A stretch of DNA of 64,000 nt from Hanleya hanleyi (lineage: Eukaryota > Mollusca > Polyplacophora > Lepidopleurida > Hanleyidae): the NCBI GenBank assembly GCA_036873755.1, contig JAVTVY010020558.1, positions 1 through 64,000 of the forward strand. The letters are read 5' to 3'. The translations under genes and the position numbers were made by a program. Positions 22,691-34,490 of this stretch are shown piece after piece (within the stretch, counting starts at the first letter, position 1; the number at the start of each line of letters is the position of its first letter). The notes beneath the pieces were generated by a model, which saw only the letters and a list, made by a program, of their open reading frames with translations, searched no databases and was not told the DNA's origin.

Positions 22691-22960
22691 AGTATACAAA
22701 GAGCGGATTGTCTCTCATTGACCTTTGACATCTGTGGAGGTGGGGAGGTCAAAGGTCATTGAGTGCACTATAATTTCGGCAAAGGTTACGTGGTTGGCAT
22801 GGTGATGTCACTTGACCTTTGGGGCATGTATTTCGTCGCGGTGATGCGGTCTGGCGGTGATGCGGTCGGCCTCCGCGGACAGAAAGTAGTCCCAAAAACG
22901 TGGGTATTCGTGAGAATCATCGACAATCTTAAGGGGCGAGAGGGGCGACACCCCACACGA
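22691..22960 (+). repeat. Left inner end of element 1
   Basis: Reverse-complement copy of 39,868-40,142. It contains GGTCAAAGGTCATTGAGTGC, GGTGATGCGGTC repeated twice, and CGGACAGAAAGTAGTCCCA. The same block marks 49,040-49,180 and 57,920-58,020 in element 3. Confidence 0.85.
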
Positions 22961-22978
22961 CATATTTGAACCAAGGAT

Positions 22979-25900
22979 GGGATAACTTTAGTATTCAGAT
23001 CATAGACGTCGTCTATCCATCTACTAAGGATTCCCCTTTTGGATTTGAGAGAAAAATCCGAGAGCGGGAATTATTCTGGATGCTAGAACTTGGGTCAGTG
23101 TTTCCGTTTGGTTTAAATGATAATGTCAGTGGGTTCGGCAATGCTACAAACCGCCGTTCAAATATATCCAACATTACCCAACTATTTAAACCCCATCAAC
23201 GGAGACATCGCAGCCATGGTTGGCGAAAGTTTAATAGTTCGATGATTCACGATCATATCACTTTAACTTACTTAGTGGGTTTAACTAACACACCCAATAG
23301 TATACATAGCTTACGTACAGTTCTGTATGCGTTACCTCTGAGAGCTTTAGATCAAATAGCCAGAGATATACAACAATCTGCGTCTTCAGGAAATATAATA
23401 TCATCAAAAATCATTAAAGTATGTCAAGATATAGCGTATTTTCGGTTGTATCGTCCAGAGAACATAACCGAAACCTCTCAAGATCGGCTTTTCTTGAAAC
23501 TCAACTACCTAGATAAAGGACTGGACATCATTAATTTACCTCGAATCCTGAATGATCCAGAGGTACGCAACGCTGTACCAAACTATTTTAAGTTCACAGA
23601 ACCTCCTTGCATTTCATATAAGTACACTAAATCTATAGCCACCAAAATATTCAATTACTCAAATGCTGTCCAGGAGTTTGACTGGAACTTATACACGTCA
23701 GGAGGCTATAGTTGTGATTGTGAATCGTCGAACTTTATCTATACACCATGCAAACATATTGTGACTGGTGACCTTGATGTGGTGAGTGATAAGGATCTGA
23801 AATTACTCATGATGAAGGGACCTAAATATAGAGAGCCAAGAAGAATAAATCTGAAGGCCGACCAGAAGATAGTCCTGTCTGCATTGGAACAGTACGTTAT
23901 TGATTGGTCTAAGCGAGAAAAAGTTGAACCTACAGTACTCGCTGATTGGCTGGACCTCATCAAGAGCAAGGTCGTTGAAACAGTCTGCCATATTGACAGA
24001 AGTACCTTTCCCCAAGCAAAACAAGTACTGAGGAACCCCAGTTCGCAAGAAGTTCTAACAAATCTCCAGAGTAAATTCGTCATAGTCCCAGCTGACAAAG
24101 CTCCGAATAATATAATATTCATATGTAAATATTACTATTACCAGATGCTGGTTAAGGAATTGAGTGTAGACATATCTTCATCAAATACGTTTACTTACTC
24201 CCAAACCGCATTTACTCTGGAAGATTTATTTAACAATCACAAAAAGTTTCTCAGGGAAAGAGGTATTTGTCTTCCAACCAATCATAACGACATACCAAAA
24301 ATATACTGGACTCCCAAAATGCATAAATCACCATACAAAGCTAGATTCATAGCTGGTTCTAGAAGCTGCACCACCAAGCTTCTTTCAACCCTATTGACGA
24401 GGGCCCTTCAGGAGGTAAAAGCATTTTGGGAAAGGTATTGCGCCACTATTTCTAAGAACTCTGGCGTTGAATGTATGTGGATATTGAAAAACTCAAAATG
24501 TCTTACGGAAGAACTTGATGCTAAAGGTCACATACAGTACAGACATGTATCCACATGGGATTTCTCGACTCTCTATACTACAATCCCTCATCAGGACCTT
24601 ATTGACCGTCTAAGTTCATTAATAGTATCTGTGTTCAAGAAAACTGATCGTAGATATATTAATGTCGGAAGCCATAAAGCATTCTTTAGCTCGACTACAT
24701 ACAAGAGATATCGTTCATGGGATGTTTCTTTGTTGATAGAGTTGCTTGAATTTCTCATTAAAAATATCTGTGTGAAATTTGGCAACACAATATATCAGCA
24801 GCATATAGGTATTCCAATGGGTACTAATTGTGCACCCCTGTTGGCCGACCTGTATCTGTTCTCTTATGAATATGACTATATGCAGGCGCTTTCAAAACCG
24901 ATCCATTCAAAGCCCGTTCCCTCTCATTCACCAAACGCTATATAGACGATCTTCTCGCTGTGGATAATCGCTATATAAATGACGCAGTGAAGGATATATA
25001 TCCACCTTCACTGGATTTGAAGGAAACTACAGATTACAACACATATAAGGGAAGTGGGAAGAGGTGCCGACATACTGACTGCGTCACATGACTTCACAGA
25101 ATAGTCTTCTGGTAACCCTATTCTAAAGCACATACCAAGAATCTAACGATTCGTGATATGTGTTGTATCTCAGGTACGCTTTTATTGTACCTGTTCATGT
25201 GGCAACTTGGATGATATGACCACACGGCCCCTAGCACCGGCATAAGCGGTATTAGATACAAATCTAGAGAGCTATGATGGAAATGCTCTGACAACTCGTA
25301 GACTGGTAATTGGTGAGCTGTTTCGCTGTGACAACTCGTACATTGGAGATTGGTGAGCTGTATCATCGTCAGATGTAAATGACGGCAATTAACACAAAAG
25401 ACTAGTCTGTAAGGCCCGATGTCGACCCAGCATCAACTTCCCACAAATGCCAACATATATCAAAGACCAAAAGGTCTGTACAGGGGGCGGGCCTCGGGGA
25501 CGAAACGTCCACCAGCAGAATCTCGCCATATACAGGAATAAATTACAACACATATAAGGGAAGTGGGAAGAGGTGCCGACATACTGACTGCGTCACATGA
25601 CTTCACAGAATAGTCTTCTGGTAAACCTATTCTAAAGCACATACCAAGAATCTAACGATTCATGATATGTGTTGTATCTCAGGTACGCTTTTATTGTACC
25701 TGTTCATGTGGCAACTTGGATGATATGACCACACGGCCCCTAGCACCGGCATAAGCGGTATTAGATACAAATCTAGAGAGCTATGATGGAATTGCTCTGA
25801 CAACTCGTATACTGGTAATTGGTGAGCTGTTTCGCTGTGACAACTCGTACATTGGAGATTGGTGAGCTGTATCATCGTCAGATGTAAATGACGGCAATTA

Positions 25901-27290
25901 ACACAAAAGTCTAGTCTGTAAGGCCCGATGTCGACCCAGCATCAACTTCCCACAAATGCCAACATATATCAAAGACCAAAAGGTCTGTACAGGGGGCGGG
26001 CCTCGGGGACGAAACGTCCACCAGCAGAATCTCGCCATATACAGGAATAAATTACAACACATATAAGGGAAGTGGGAAGAGGTGCCGACATACTGACTGC
26101 GTCACATGACTTCACAGAATGGTCTTCTGGTAAACCTATTCTAAAGCACATACCAAGAATCTAACGATTCGTGATATGTGTTGTATCTCAGGTACGCTTT
26201 TATTGTACCTGTTCATGTGGCAACTTGGATGATATGACCACACGGCCCCTAGCACCGGCATCAGCGGTATTAGATACAAATCTAGAGAGCTATGATGGAA
26301 TTGCTCTGACAACTCGTATATTGATAATTGGCGAGCTGTTTCGCTGTGACAACTCGTACACTGGGTATTGGTGAGCTGTATCGTCGTCAGATGAAAATGA
26401 CGGCATTTAACACAAAAGACTAGTCTGTAAGGCCCGATGTCGACCCAGCATCAACTTCCCACAAATGCCAACATATATCAAAGATCAAAAGGTCTGTACA
26501 GGGGGCGGGCCTCGGGGACGAAACGTCCACCAGATCTGATTTAGATCTCTATCTCTATAAAAATAAAGCGGGCATTCTCTCACGTCGACTTTATGACAAA
26601 AGAGATGATTACAATTTCGACATCGTAAACCATCCCTTTCTGGATAGTAATGTTCCAGTGGGACCTGCATATGGCGTATACATATCTCGCTTAGTAGCAT
26701 TTGCTAGATCCTGTGTTAAATGTGATGATTTTAATCAACGTCACAAAACTTTGTTGCAGAAACTTATAAAACAGGGCTATTCCACCAAGCGCCTCCACTC
26801 AAAGTTTCTCAAATTTGGCGATACATATCGCATGCTGATAGCAAAATACGAACGTAGCGTGCAAGATAAATGGCGCTATGTTTCGTAACTTGTGCCTAAT
26901 TCCGCTTAACCCGGGGCTAGGGGCCGTATGAACTCATGTACCTCAAGATCCTCAAGGTACTCATATGAACAGTCACAATCAAAGCGTGACTGAGATACAT
27001 CTTTTTTTTAGATGACGATTCTATAACGAATATTATGGATTAAGAATACTGATCAGCGATACGGATTTGATATTTTTGGAACATCATGATGTCTTGCCGG
27101 CATCATTGAAAACTGTTGACCGCTTCTCTCTTGCAGGAAACAAGCCTATGTGTATGTATACTATGATTGTCTTTTTGAATTTGGTGCTAATACTGTTATG
27201 TGGAAAATGGAATAGGTCTTTGGATTATGGACGCGGATATTCTCTAATGGGCGACGGCTGGATTATGAATGACGGATTAGACGCTTGTAA
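22979..27290 (+). mobile_element. Penelope-like element 1 with split reverse transcriptase
   Basis: The coding part is open from 22,979 to 24,945 (the formal ORF starts at a TTG in flanking DNA, so there is no true start). N-terminal FERKIRERELFWMLELGSV resembles the tail of a GIY-YIG nuclease placed before the reverse transcriptase, as in Naiad/Chlamys-type Penelope-like elements. A CxC...CxH cluster (CDC, CKH) precedes KGPKYREPRRINL. Reverse transcriptase landmarks are FSTLYTTIPH, GIPMGTNCAPLLADLY and, after the break, RYIDDLL with the catalytic Asp pair. Lesions: one A missing in the run at 24,892-24,896 compared with the two other copies, and a 1.5-kb tandem repeat inserted at 25,034. The C-terminal part resumes at 26,540 and stops at 26,888; a shared 3' region runs to about 27,290. 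The element sits in a B module after GGATGG. Confidence 0.8.
25034..26533 (+). repeat. Three tandem copies of a 509-bp unit
   Basis: TTACAACACATATAAGGG recurs at 25,034, 25,543 and 26,052, exactly 509 bp apart; the last copy ends at ...CGTCCACCAG (26,533). Copies are nearly identical. The unit contains GAGCTGT/CAACTCGTA hairpins and GGACGAAACGTCC. It interrupts the reverse transcriptase of the Penelope-like element. A slightly longer-than-unit copy, inverted, interrupts the ATPase gene at 56,124-56,656. Part of it (CGGTATTAGATACA, GGCCCCTAGCACCGGC) resembles the Penelope 3' region at 26,890-27,000. The minus-strand 60-80 residue ORFs are repeat artefacts. Confidence 0.9.
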
Positions 27291-28440
27291 TTTACCCCAA
27301 ACACACCTCCGCGCAGCCCCCCAAATGGCCACTTTACTTACTACACACAACTGCGCATGCGCACAATATCGAAAACTGAAGATACCTTAGTCCAGTCGGG
27401 TGCTCTTCCAAGAGTGCTTCAAAATAAAACCTCATACGACACTATGGGACCAATAGGGGCTCACCTAGACCCCAAAACGTCCGCCCAGTATGGACTTATC
27501 CCCCTAAGCCAGTATGGGCCTATATGGGCCTATGTACAGACCTACCCGGTACTTTTCGAAAAATTTCACCGCTTACCTTCGAGACCCCACCCATTGTGTT
27601 CTACATGGTGAGACGTGAAAAACATGACCAAACAACCCATATCGCAATGAACATGTGTGAATTTCCCAGTATGGACCTATAACCCATAGCCAGTATGGGC
27701 CTAAAAACAGACCTACCCGGTACTTTTAAAAAAATGTCACCGCTTAGCTCCAGGACCCTTCCTATTGTGTTTTCATGGCGAGACGTGAAAAACAAGACCA
27801 AACAACCCATAGTAAACTAAAAAAAATAAAAAGACAACCCCCCACCATACCCCATACAGGCATTTTCTCGTATATTGCATAATACAGGCCCCTATTGTAG
27901 AGGTAAATGCCGTGTTCCGCTTTTTATATTTTCGGGAGACAAATCCTCAATTTACATACACCCACCCTGCCTCTCTCAGCAGGCTCCGATAAGCCAGGGG
28001 CCGATATTCGCCCTTTTGAATAGGGTTGATAGGAGTTTTCCTCTATTTTAGGGTTAAAGTCCGTGTTCCGCTTTTCATATTTTCGGGGACAAATCTTCAT
28101 TTTACATGAACCCACCCATGCACCCAGGCCCCGATAAGCCCGGGGTACCGATATTAGCCCTTTGGGATAGGGTTGATAGAGGTTTTACTCTATTGTAGGG
28201 GTAAAGTCCGTGTTCCGCTTTTTATATTTTCGGGACAAATCCTAAATTTACATACACCCACTCTCCCACCCTACCTCTCTCAGCAGGCCCCGATAAGCCA
28301 GGGACCGATATTAGCCCTTTGGGATAGGATTGATATTGGTTTTCTCCTATTGAAGGGGTAAAGTCCGTGTTCCGCTTTTTATATTTTCGAGACAAATCCT
28401 AAATTTACATGCACCCATTCACGGCTTGAGGAGCGCTTTA
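27291..28440 (+). repeat. Modules C, D, E (in the same orientation as the right arm)
   Basis: C: ACACACAACTGCGCATGCGC. D: CAGTATGGACTTATCCCCC and GACCTACCCGGTACTTTTC. E: four units with CCGTGTTCCGCTTTTTATAT. Order and direction equal 38,516-39,830. A mirror arm should carry them inverted, so this block has flipped. Confidence 0.8.
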
Positions 28441-28790
28441 CTTTGACACCTCACTCGATTCCACCAAGCACTCGGGGTGTAGACCCCGATTTGAGGAATG
28501 TACACGTCATCTGTGAGGTGTGGGCCATCGGTGACGTCATCCGTACGAGTATTAGCGAAAGTGGGCATTTTGGGGAAGTGAAAGAAGGTATTTTGTGTAG
28601 AGATGGACCATCCTTGGTCCGAATGCGTCTGGTGGGGTGTCATCTTGTAGACTTCGGGGTGGAAACCACGATTTGAGGGATGTCCACAGCATCTGTGACG
28701 TCAATGGTGACGTCATCAGTATGAGTAGTAGCGAAAGTGGGCTTTTGGGGCAGTGAAGGAGGGTATTTGGTGTAGAGATGGACAATCCAT
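28441..28790 (-). repeat. Module B, inverted, with paired CRE-like sites
   Basis: Two copies with GGTGTAGAGATGGAC, ATCTGTGACGTCAATGG and TGACGTCATCAGTATGAG. Reverse complement of 38,150-38,515. Confidence 0.8.
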
Positions 28791-29310
28791 ATCTCTTATG
28801 CATTATACCATATCTTTGCTGTACTATACCATATTTGTCCTGCATTATACCAAACCTGTGTTGTATTATACCATAACTGTCCTGAATTATACCATATCTG
28901 TGCTGTATTATACCAAATCTGTCCTGTGTTGTACCGTATTTGTCCTCTATTATACCGTATTTGTCCTGTATTATACCAAATCTGTCCTGTATTATACAGT
29001 ATCTGTCCTGTATTATAACAAATCTGTGCTGTATTATACCAAATCTGTGCTGTATTATACAGTATCTGTCCTGCATTAGACCAAATCTGTGCTGTATTAT
29101 ACCATATCTCTCCTGTATTGAACCATATATGTCCTGTATTATACAATATATGTTCTGTATTCTGTATTATAGCAAATCTGTGCTGCATTATACTGTATCT
29201 GTCCTGTATTATACCAAATCTGTGCTGTATTATACCATATTTGTCCTGTATTGTACCATATATGTCCTGTATTATACAATATATGTTCTGTATTATACAA
29301 TCGGATAGCG
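28791..29310 (-). repeat. Module A: 21-bp array
   Basis: About 24 units of CTGTCCTGTATTATACCATAT (one unit is 21 bp). 21 is a multiple of three, so several frames stay open for 100-170 codons on both strands; these are not genes. Inverted counterpart at 37,735-38,150. Confidence 0.9.
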
Positions 29311-29344
29311 GTTGTCGTGAATAACAACAAGTTCAGCAATGTTC

Positions 29345-29405
29345 ATGCAGTTTATTATCCCCAATGTTACATCATACCCAGGCTGGGGGAGCCGCCCTGG
29401 GCATG
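29345..29405 (-). terminator. Shared 3' module (left arm)
   Basis: TTTATTATCCCCAATGTTAC and CCAGGCTGGGGGAG on the plus strand are the reverse complement of the module at 37,625-37,690. It lies 3' of the leftward gene ending at 29,574 and supplies AATAAA on the minus strand. Confidence 0.65.
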
Positions 29406-29573
29406 TTTAGTATGTTCACAGCAAAACAAGTTGAAATATCAAACACCTTTTATTATTTAACGCACCGTCACATTACGTACAAGTGTTTACTGAGCTCAAG
29501 TCAACGATCAGCATGTAGACATATAGAGTATGTACGGCATGTTATGGTATTCATCAGTGCACGGGTGACGCAT

Positions 29574-30146
29574 TCAACCGATGGGGTTGATCAGTTTAAC
29601 CACGAAGAACGTAACATTGGTGACCCTCTCCACCGTCCACTTGGTGATGGGGCGTTCTTGTTGGGCCCATTCCACGGGATCCACGGTGTCCAGTTTCTCC
29701 AGCATCGTCTCCAGTGACGCACGATTGGTAATAGTGAACGGCTGGTCAAACACATAGATATTATTGCTGGGATAATAATACCGTAACTGGTCCGTCTCTT
29801 TCTGGCGTAAGATGTGCCCGAAAGCGACATTCAATTTGAAGGCCGTAGTTTGGTCGCTGAAGATGGGTTCCACGTAGCTACGTAGACGGGCCAGGTCGGT
29901 CAGTCGGAAATTGTAGACATCTTGAATAGGGCGATGACGGTTGAAACAGTGCCGTATCATGGACCAATGGCGCCGAGAGATGTCACTCACCGGATGGGCG
30001 TCCTGTAAGAGATCGCTAGGAACATTTTTGAGCTCGTCCAGAAAATGTTCGATGTTGTCAGGCGTATGACTCGAAACCGTAACGCTGGGGTCCGGCTGGA
30101 TATTCAGGCTCTTCTGAACTGTGGGTATAGGCGGCCTCTCCTTCAT
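29574..30146 (-). CDS. Polymerase-N-terminal-like protein, copy a (intact)
   Basis: 190 residues, ATG at 30,146. Conserved blocks are HPVSDISRRHWSMIRHCF, YNFRLTDLARLRSYVE, TTAFKLNVAFGHILR, RYYYPSNNIYVFDQPF and WTVERVTNVTFFVVKL. This TAFKLN...FGxIL...RYxY...WVVExxTNVTF pattern is one I know from the region before the catalytic core in Polinton/adintovirus-like DNA polymerases of invertebrates. Here it ends after about 190 residues, before any polymerase motif. It follows the C2H2 gene of the same strand by 90 bp. Three more copies in this element are broken; only this one is whole. It may act in protein-primed replication or may simply be a relic. Confidence 0.6.
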   Translation of the reverse strand: MKERPPIPTVQKSLNIQPDPSVTVSSHTPDNIEHFLDELKNVPSDLLQDAHPVSDISRRHWSMIRHCFNRHRPIQDVYNFRLTDLARLRSYVEPIFSDQTTAFKLNVAFGHILRQKETDQLRYYYPSNNIYVFDQPFTITNRASLETMLEKLDTVDPVEWAQQERPITKWTVERVTNVTFFVVKLINPIG

Positions 30147-30236
30147 CGCATCACCAGTGGCGTTCGTCTCCTCGGGCTAATCTTCACTGGGTCTGACATT
30201 CCGCGGCTCCTCTTCAGTGGGAAGCTGTCGCTCATG

Positions 30237-30494
30237 TCATGGTACCGGGGCATGAATCAAACGTTGATGTCGCAGCAACTGACTGGTCAGTTTGAAAAGC
30301 CGACCACATTCCTCACATGGACGCTTGCGTGACCCATGAATTGAACGTTCATGGCGCAGTAAAGCATCTTCCCGATTAAATGACCGTGCGCAGGTTATAC
30401 AAATATACCGTCCGCCGTTGTGGGCAGCGGTCTCGTGGCGACGTAAACTGTCTAGACGAGTAAACTGCTTCCGGCAAGTTGTGCAAGTGAACAT
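30237..30494 (-). CDS. Three-finger C2H2 protein, copy a (intact)
   Basis: 85 residues made almost entirely of three C2H2 fingers: CTTC...RRHETAAH (about 3-25), CITC...RHERSIH (about 31-53) and CEEC...RHQRLIH (about 59-81). It starts at MFTCTTC and stops after ...HAPVP. Two further copies lie at 34,907 (plus) and 36,546 (plus). Its promoter region has been separated from it by the Penelope-like insertion at 30,545-33,313. A DNA-binding role at the terminal arrays is plausible but unproven. Confidence 0.65.
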   Translation of the reverse strand: MFTCTTCRKQFTRLDSLRRHETAAHNGGRYICITCARSFNREDALLRHERSIHGSRKRPCEECGRLFKLTSQLLRHQRLIHAPVP

Positions 30495-30544
30495 CTTGGT
30501 AGTTGACAGAGTGTCTGATGAAACGGCCAGGCCGCTTTCCTCTT

Positions 30545-33313
30545 ATTACAAGCGTCTGGTCCGTCATTCATAACTCAGCCGTCGTCCATTAGAGAATATC
30601 TGCGTCCATAATCCAAAGACCTATTCCATATTCCATATAACAGTTTTAGCACCAAATTCAAAACGACAATAATAGTATACATAAACATAGGCTTGTTTCC
30701 TGCAAGAGAGAAGCGGTCAACAGTTTTCAATGATGCAGGCAAGACATCACGATGTTCCAAAAATATCAAATCCGTATCGCTGATCAGTATTCTTAATCCA
30801 TAATATTTGTTGTAAAGTTGTCACCTAAAGAATGATGTATCTCAGTCACGCTTTGATTGTGGCCCCTAGCCCCGGGTTAAGCGGAATTAGACACAAGTTA
30901 CGAAACGTAACGCCACAGATCTTGCACGCTACGCTCGTATTTTGCTATCAGCATGCGCGCCAAATTTGAGAAACTTTGAGTGCAGGCGCTTGGTTGTGTA
31001 GCTCTGTTTTATAAGTTTCTAAAACAATGTTTTGTGACGTTGATTAAAATCGTCACATTTAACACAGGATCTAGCAAATGCTACTAGGCGTGACATGTAT
31101 ACGACATATGCAGGTCCCACTGGAATATTACTGTCCAGAAAGGGATAGTTCACGATGTCGAAATTGTAATCATCTCTTTTGTCATACAGTCGGCGGGAGA
31201 GAAGGCCCGCTACATTTTTCTAAATAGGATGTGCCTGTAGGGTTATCATTAGTTTCCTTCAAATCCAGTGCAGGTGGATATATATCCTTCACTGTGTCAC
31301 TTATATAGCGATTATCCACAGCGAGAAGATCGTCTATATAGCGTTTGTTGAATGAGAAGGAACGGGCTTTGAATGGATCGGTTTTTGAAAGCGCCTGCAT
31401 ATAGTCATATTCATAAGAGAACAGATATAGGTCAGCCAACAGGGGTGCACAATTAGTACCCATTGGAATACCTATATGCTACTGATATATTGTGTTGCCA
31501 AATTTCACATAGATATTATTCATGAGAAATTCAAGCAACTCTATAAACAAAGAAACAACCCATGAATGATATCTCTTGTATGTAGTAGAGCTAAATAATG
31601 CTTTATGGCATCCGACATTAATATATCTACGATCAGTTTTCCTGAACACAGATAATATTAATGAACTTAGACGGTCAATAAGGTCCTGATGAGGGATTGT
31701 AGTATAGAGAGTCGAGAAATCCCATGTGGATACATGTCTATACGGTATGTGACCTTTAGCATCAAGTTCTTCCGTAATACATTTTGAGTTTTTCAATATC
31801 CACATACATTCAACGCCAGAGTTTTTAGAAATAGTGGCGCAATACCTTTCCCAAAATGTTTTTACCTCCTGAAGGGCCCTCGTCAACAGGATTGAAAGAA
31901 GCTTGGTGGTGCAGCTTCTAAAACCAGCTATGAATCTAGCTTTGTATGGTGATTTATGCATTTTGGGGCTCCAGTATACTTTTGATATATCATTATGTTT
32001 GGTTGGAATACAAATACCTCTTTCCTTGAGAAACGCTTTGTGATTGTTAAATAAATCTTCCAGAGAAAATGCAGTTTGAGAGTAAGTAGACGTATTTGAT
32101 GACGATATATTTACACTCAATTCTTCATCCAGCACCTGGTAATAGTAATATTTTCTGATGAATATTATATTATTTGGAGCTTTGTCTGCTGGGACTATGA
32201 CGAATTTACTCTGGAGATTTGTTAGAACTTCTTGCGAACTGGGGTTTCTCAGTACTTGTTTTGCTTGGGGAAAGGTACTTCTGTCAATATGGCAGACTGT
32301 TTCAACGACCTTGCTCTTGATGAGGTCCAGCCAATCAGCGAGTACTGTAGGTTCAACTTTTTCTCGATTAGACCAATGAATAACGTACTGTTCCAAAGCA
32401 GACAGGACTATCTTCTGGTCGGCCTTCAGATTTATATTTCTCGGCTCTCTATATTTAGGTCCCTTCATCAGGAGTAATCTTAGGTCCTTATCACTCACGA
32501 CATCAAGATCACCAGTCACAATATGTTTGCATGGTGTATAAAGTTCGACGATTCACAATCACAACTATAGCCACCCGACGTGTATAAGTTCCAGTCAAAC
32601 TCCTTGACAGCATTAGAGTAATTGAATATTTTGGTGGCTATAGATTTGGTATACTTATATGAAATGCAAGGAGGTTCGGTGAACTTCAAATAGTTTGGTA
32701 GAGTGTTGCGTACCTCTGGATCATTTAGGATTCGACGTAAATTAATAATGTCCAGTCCTTTATCTAAGTAGTTGAGTTTCAACAAAAGCCGATCTTGGGA
32801 TGTTTCGATTATGTTCACTGGACGATACAACCGAAAATACGCTATATGTTGACATACTTTAGTGATTTTGGGTGATATTGTATTTCCGGAAGACGCAGAT
32901 TGTTGTATATCTTTGGCTATATGATTTAAACCTCTCAGAGGTAACGCATACAGAACTGTACGTAAGCTATGTGTACTATTGGGTGTGTTAGCTAAACCCA
33001 CTAAGTTATTTAAGGTGATATGATCGTGAATCATCGCACTATTAAATTTTCTCCAACGATGGCTGCGATGTCTCCGTTGATGGGGTTTAAATAGCTGGGT
33101 AATATTGGATATATTTGAACGGCAGGTTGTAACATTGCCGAACCCAATGACATTATCATTTAAACCGTACGGAAACACTGACCCAAGCTCTAGCATCTAG
33201 AATAGTTCCCGCTCTCGGTTTTTTCTCTCAAATCCAAAGGGGGAATCATTGGTAGATGGATAGACGATATCTATGATCTGGATACTAAAGTTGTCCCAGG
33301 AATGGTCGGGTCC
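30545..33313 (-). mobile_element. Penelope-like element 2 (minus strand), pseudogene
   Basis: Same family as 22,979-27,290, about 95% identical by eye, without the 509-bp array. Minus-strand coding blocks are 33,250-32,516, 32,519-31,479 and 31,463-31,182, then to about 30,895. Breaks: a frameshift at the CxC...CxH cluster (near 32,525), a CAG-to-TAG stop just before the GIPMGTN motif (near 31,470), and a frameshift after 31,200. Catalytic YIDD is still present. It is inserted between the promoter region and ATG of zinc-finger copy a. Its 3' end is ATTACAAGCGTCTGG at 30,544, as in the other copies. Confidence 0.8.
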
Positions 33314-33338
33314 AGCACCCGACCATGGCTGGGACAAC
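33290..33338. repeat. Hairpin at 5' edge of Penelope-like element 2
   Basis: GTTGTCCCAGGAATGGTCGG pairs with CCATGGCTGGGACAAC around a short loop. The 5' truncation point of both large copies falls at the same GGGA(T/C)AACTTTAGTA sequence. Confidence 0.6.
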
Positions 33339-33700
33339 CAGCTAGCACGGTAGCAAGCACGGTAGCAAGCACGGTAGCAGCTGGGTAGATCAGCTAGCAC
33401 GCTAGCTGGTGATCTATTTTTAGCACACTCAGTTCAACTACCCAAATCGAGGACCGAGATGTACTGGTGTACGACTGAGCCGCATTGCGCGTGTGTGTGT
33501 GTGTGGGCAGTTGATTTTACATCTGGGGTCTTGTGAACATCCGGGTTTCCAAGTGGGTTTTTCCCGTCGTTCTTCCGTCTTCCATCCGGGTACTGTGGTT
33601 TTACAGCCGGGTCCTCAGCTTACATCCGGGGTTTTCATGAGCCCCATTGCGCGCGTGTGTGTGTGTGTGCGTGTTTGTATTTGTATCCATCCGTACACAA
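33339..33700 (-). promoter_or_regulatory. Promoter region orphaned from zinc-finger copy a
   Basis: The minus strand contains CTCAGTCGTACACCAGTACA, AGTTGAACTGAGTGTGCTAA and ATAGATCACCAGCTAGCGTG, matching the regions upstream of the copies at 34,907 and 36,546. Beyond it are CCGGATG-type words and GT/CG-rich microsatellites. Confidence 0.6.
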
Positions 33701-34044
33701 TGTAGAATGACGTTCTCTCCGAAAACTTCCTCTCATCGTATCAATATGCTCAGACCCATTCAATATAAACACAACCAAGAGACATCAAAAACAACAGCCA
33801 CATTGCGTAATACACGTTTTATTATCCTCACACCACCACCACCACCACCACCACCACCACCTGGCGTTGACGCCGTCAACGATCAGCATGTAGACATATA
33901 GAGTATGTACGACATGTTATGCTATTCATAACGGGTGACGAATTCAGCCGACCACCTGGCGTTGACGCCGTCAACGATCAGCATGTAGACATATAGAGTA
34001 TGTACGACATGTTATGCTATTCATAACGGGTGACGAATTCAGCC
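33701..34044. repeat. 3' flank with (CCA)n and 90-bp tandem duplication
   Basis: ACCACCACC run at 33,830-33,860, then two copies (about 33,857-33,951 and 33,952-34,044) of a segment starting ACCTGGCGTTGACGCCGTCA. A counterpart with one copy follows the gene ending near 35,975. Confidence 0.7.
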
Positions 34045-34490
34045 GATGGGGATGGTCGGTCAGCTTGGTAACGAAAAACGTGACATTGGTCATCCTCTCT
34101 ACGACCCATTGTGTGTTGGGGCGTTGTTGTTGGGCCCATTCCAAGAGAAACACGGTGTCCAGTTTCTCCAGCATCGTCTTTAGCGACGCCCGGTTAATGA
34201 TGGTAAACGGTTGGTCAAATACCCGGATGTTACTGCTCGGGTAAAAGTATCGGGTCTGGTCTGTGTCCTTATGCTGCAGCACATAACCAGATTCAAATTG
34301 AAGGCCGTAGTTTGATCATTGAAGATGGCTTCCACGTAGCTGCGTAGACGGGCGAGGTCGGTCAGCCGGAAATTGTAGATATCTTGAATAGGACGATGAC
34401 GGTAGAAACAGTGCCGGATCATGGGCCAATGGCGCCGATAGATGTCACTCACTGGATGGTCTTCGCGTAACAGATCGCTAGAAACAAGAC
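33971..34490 (-). pseudogene. Polymerase-N-terminal-like protein, copy b
   Basis: Minus-strand relative of copy a. It starts in the middle (SDLLREDHPVSDIYRRHW) because the N-terminus and the preceding zinc-finger gene are lost; a frameshift falls after TTAFNLN (near 34,280). The C-terminal block with WVVERMTNVTFFVTKL is retained. It abuts the 64-bp inverted repeat at the centre of the element. Confidence 0.65.

Noticed and set aside
22966..22979. Start of the 659-codon reverse transcriptase ORF
   Set aside because: It begins at a TTG inside module B flanking DNA, so it is not a natural start; the coding homology begins after 22,979.
25118..26700. Repeated 60-82 codon minus-strand ORFs
   Set aside because: They recur at 509-bp intervals because of the tandem unit and show no protein-like constraint.
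28552..29340. ORFs of 100-174 codons on both strands, and again at 37,567-38,301
   Set aside because: The 21-bp repeat keeps every stop-free frame open; the peptides are pure seven-residue repeats in several frames at once.
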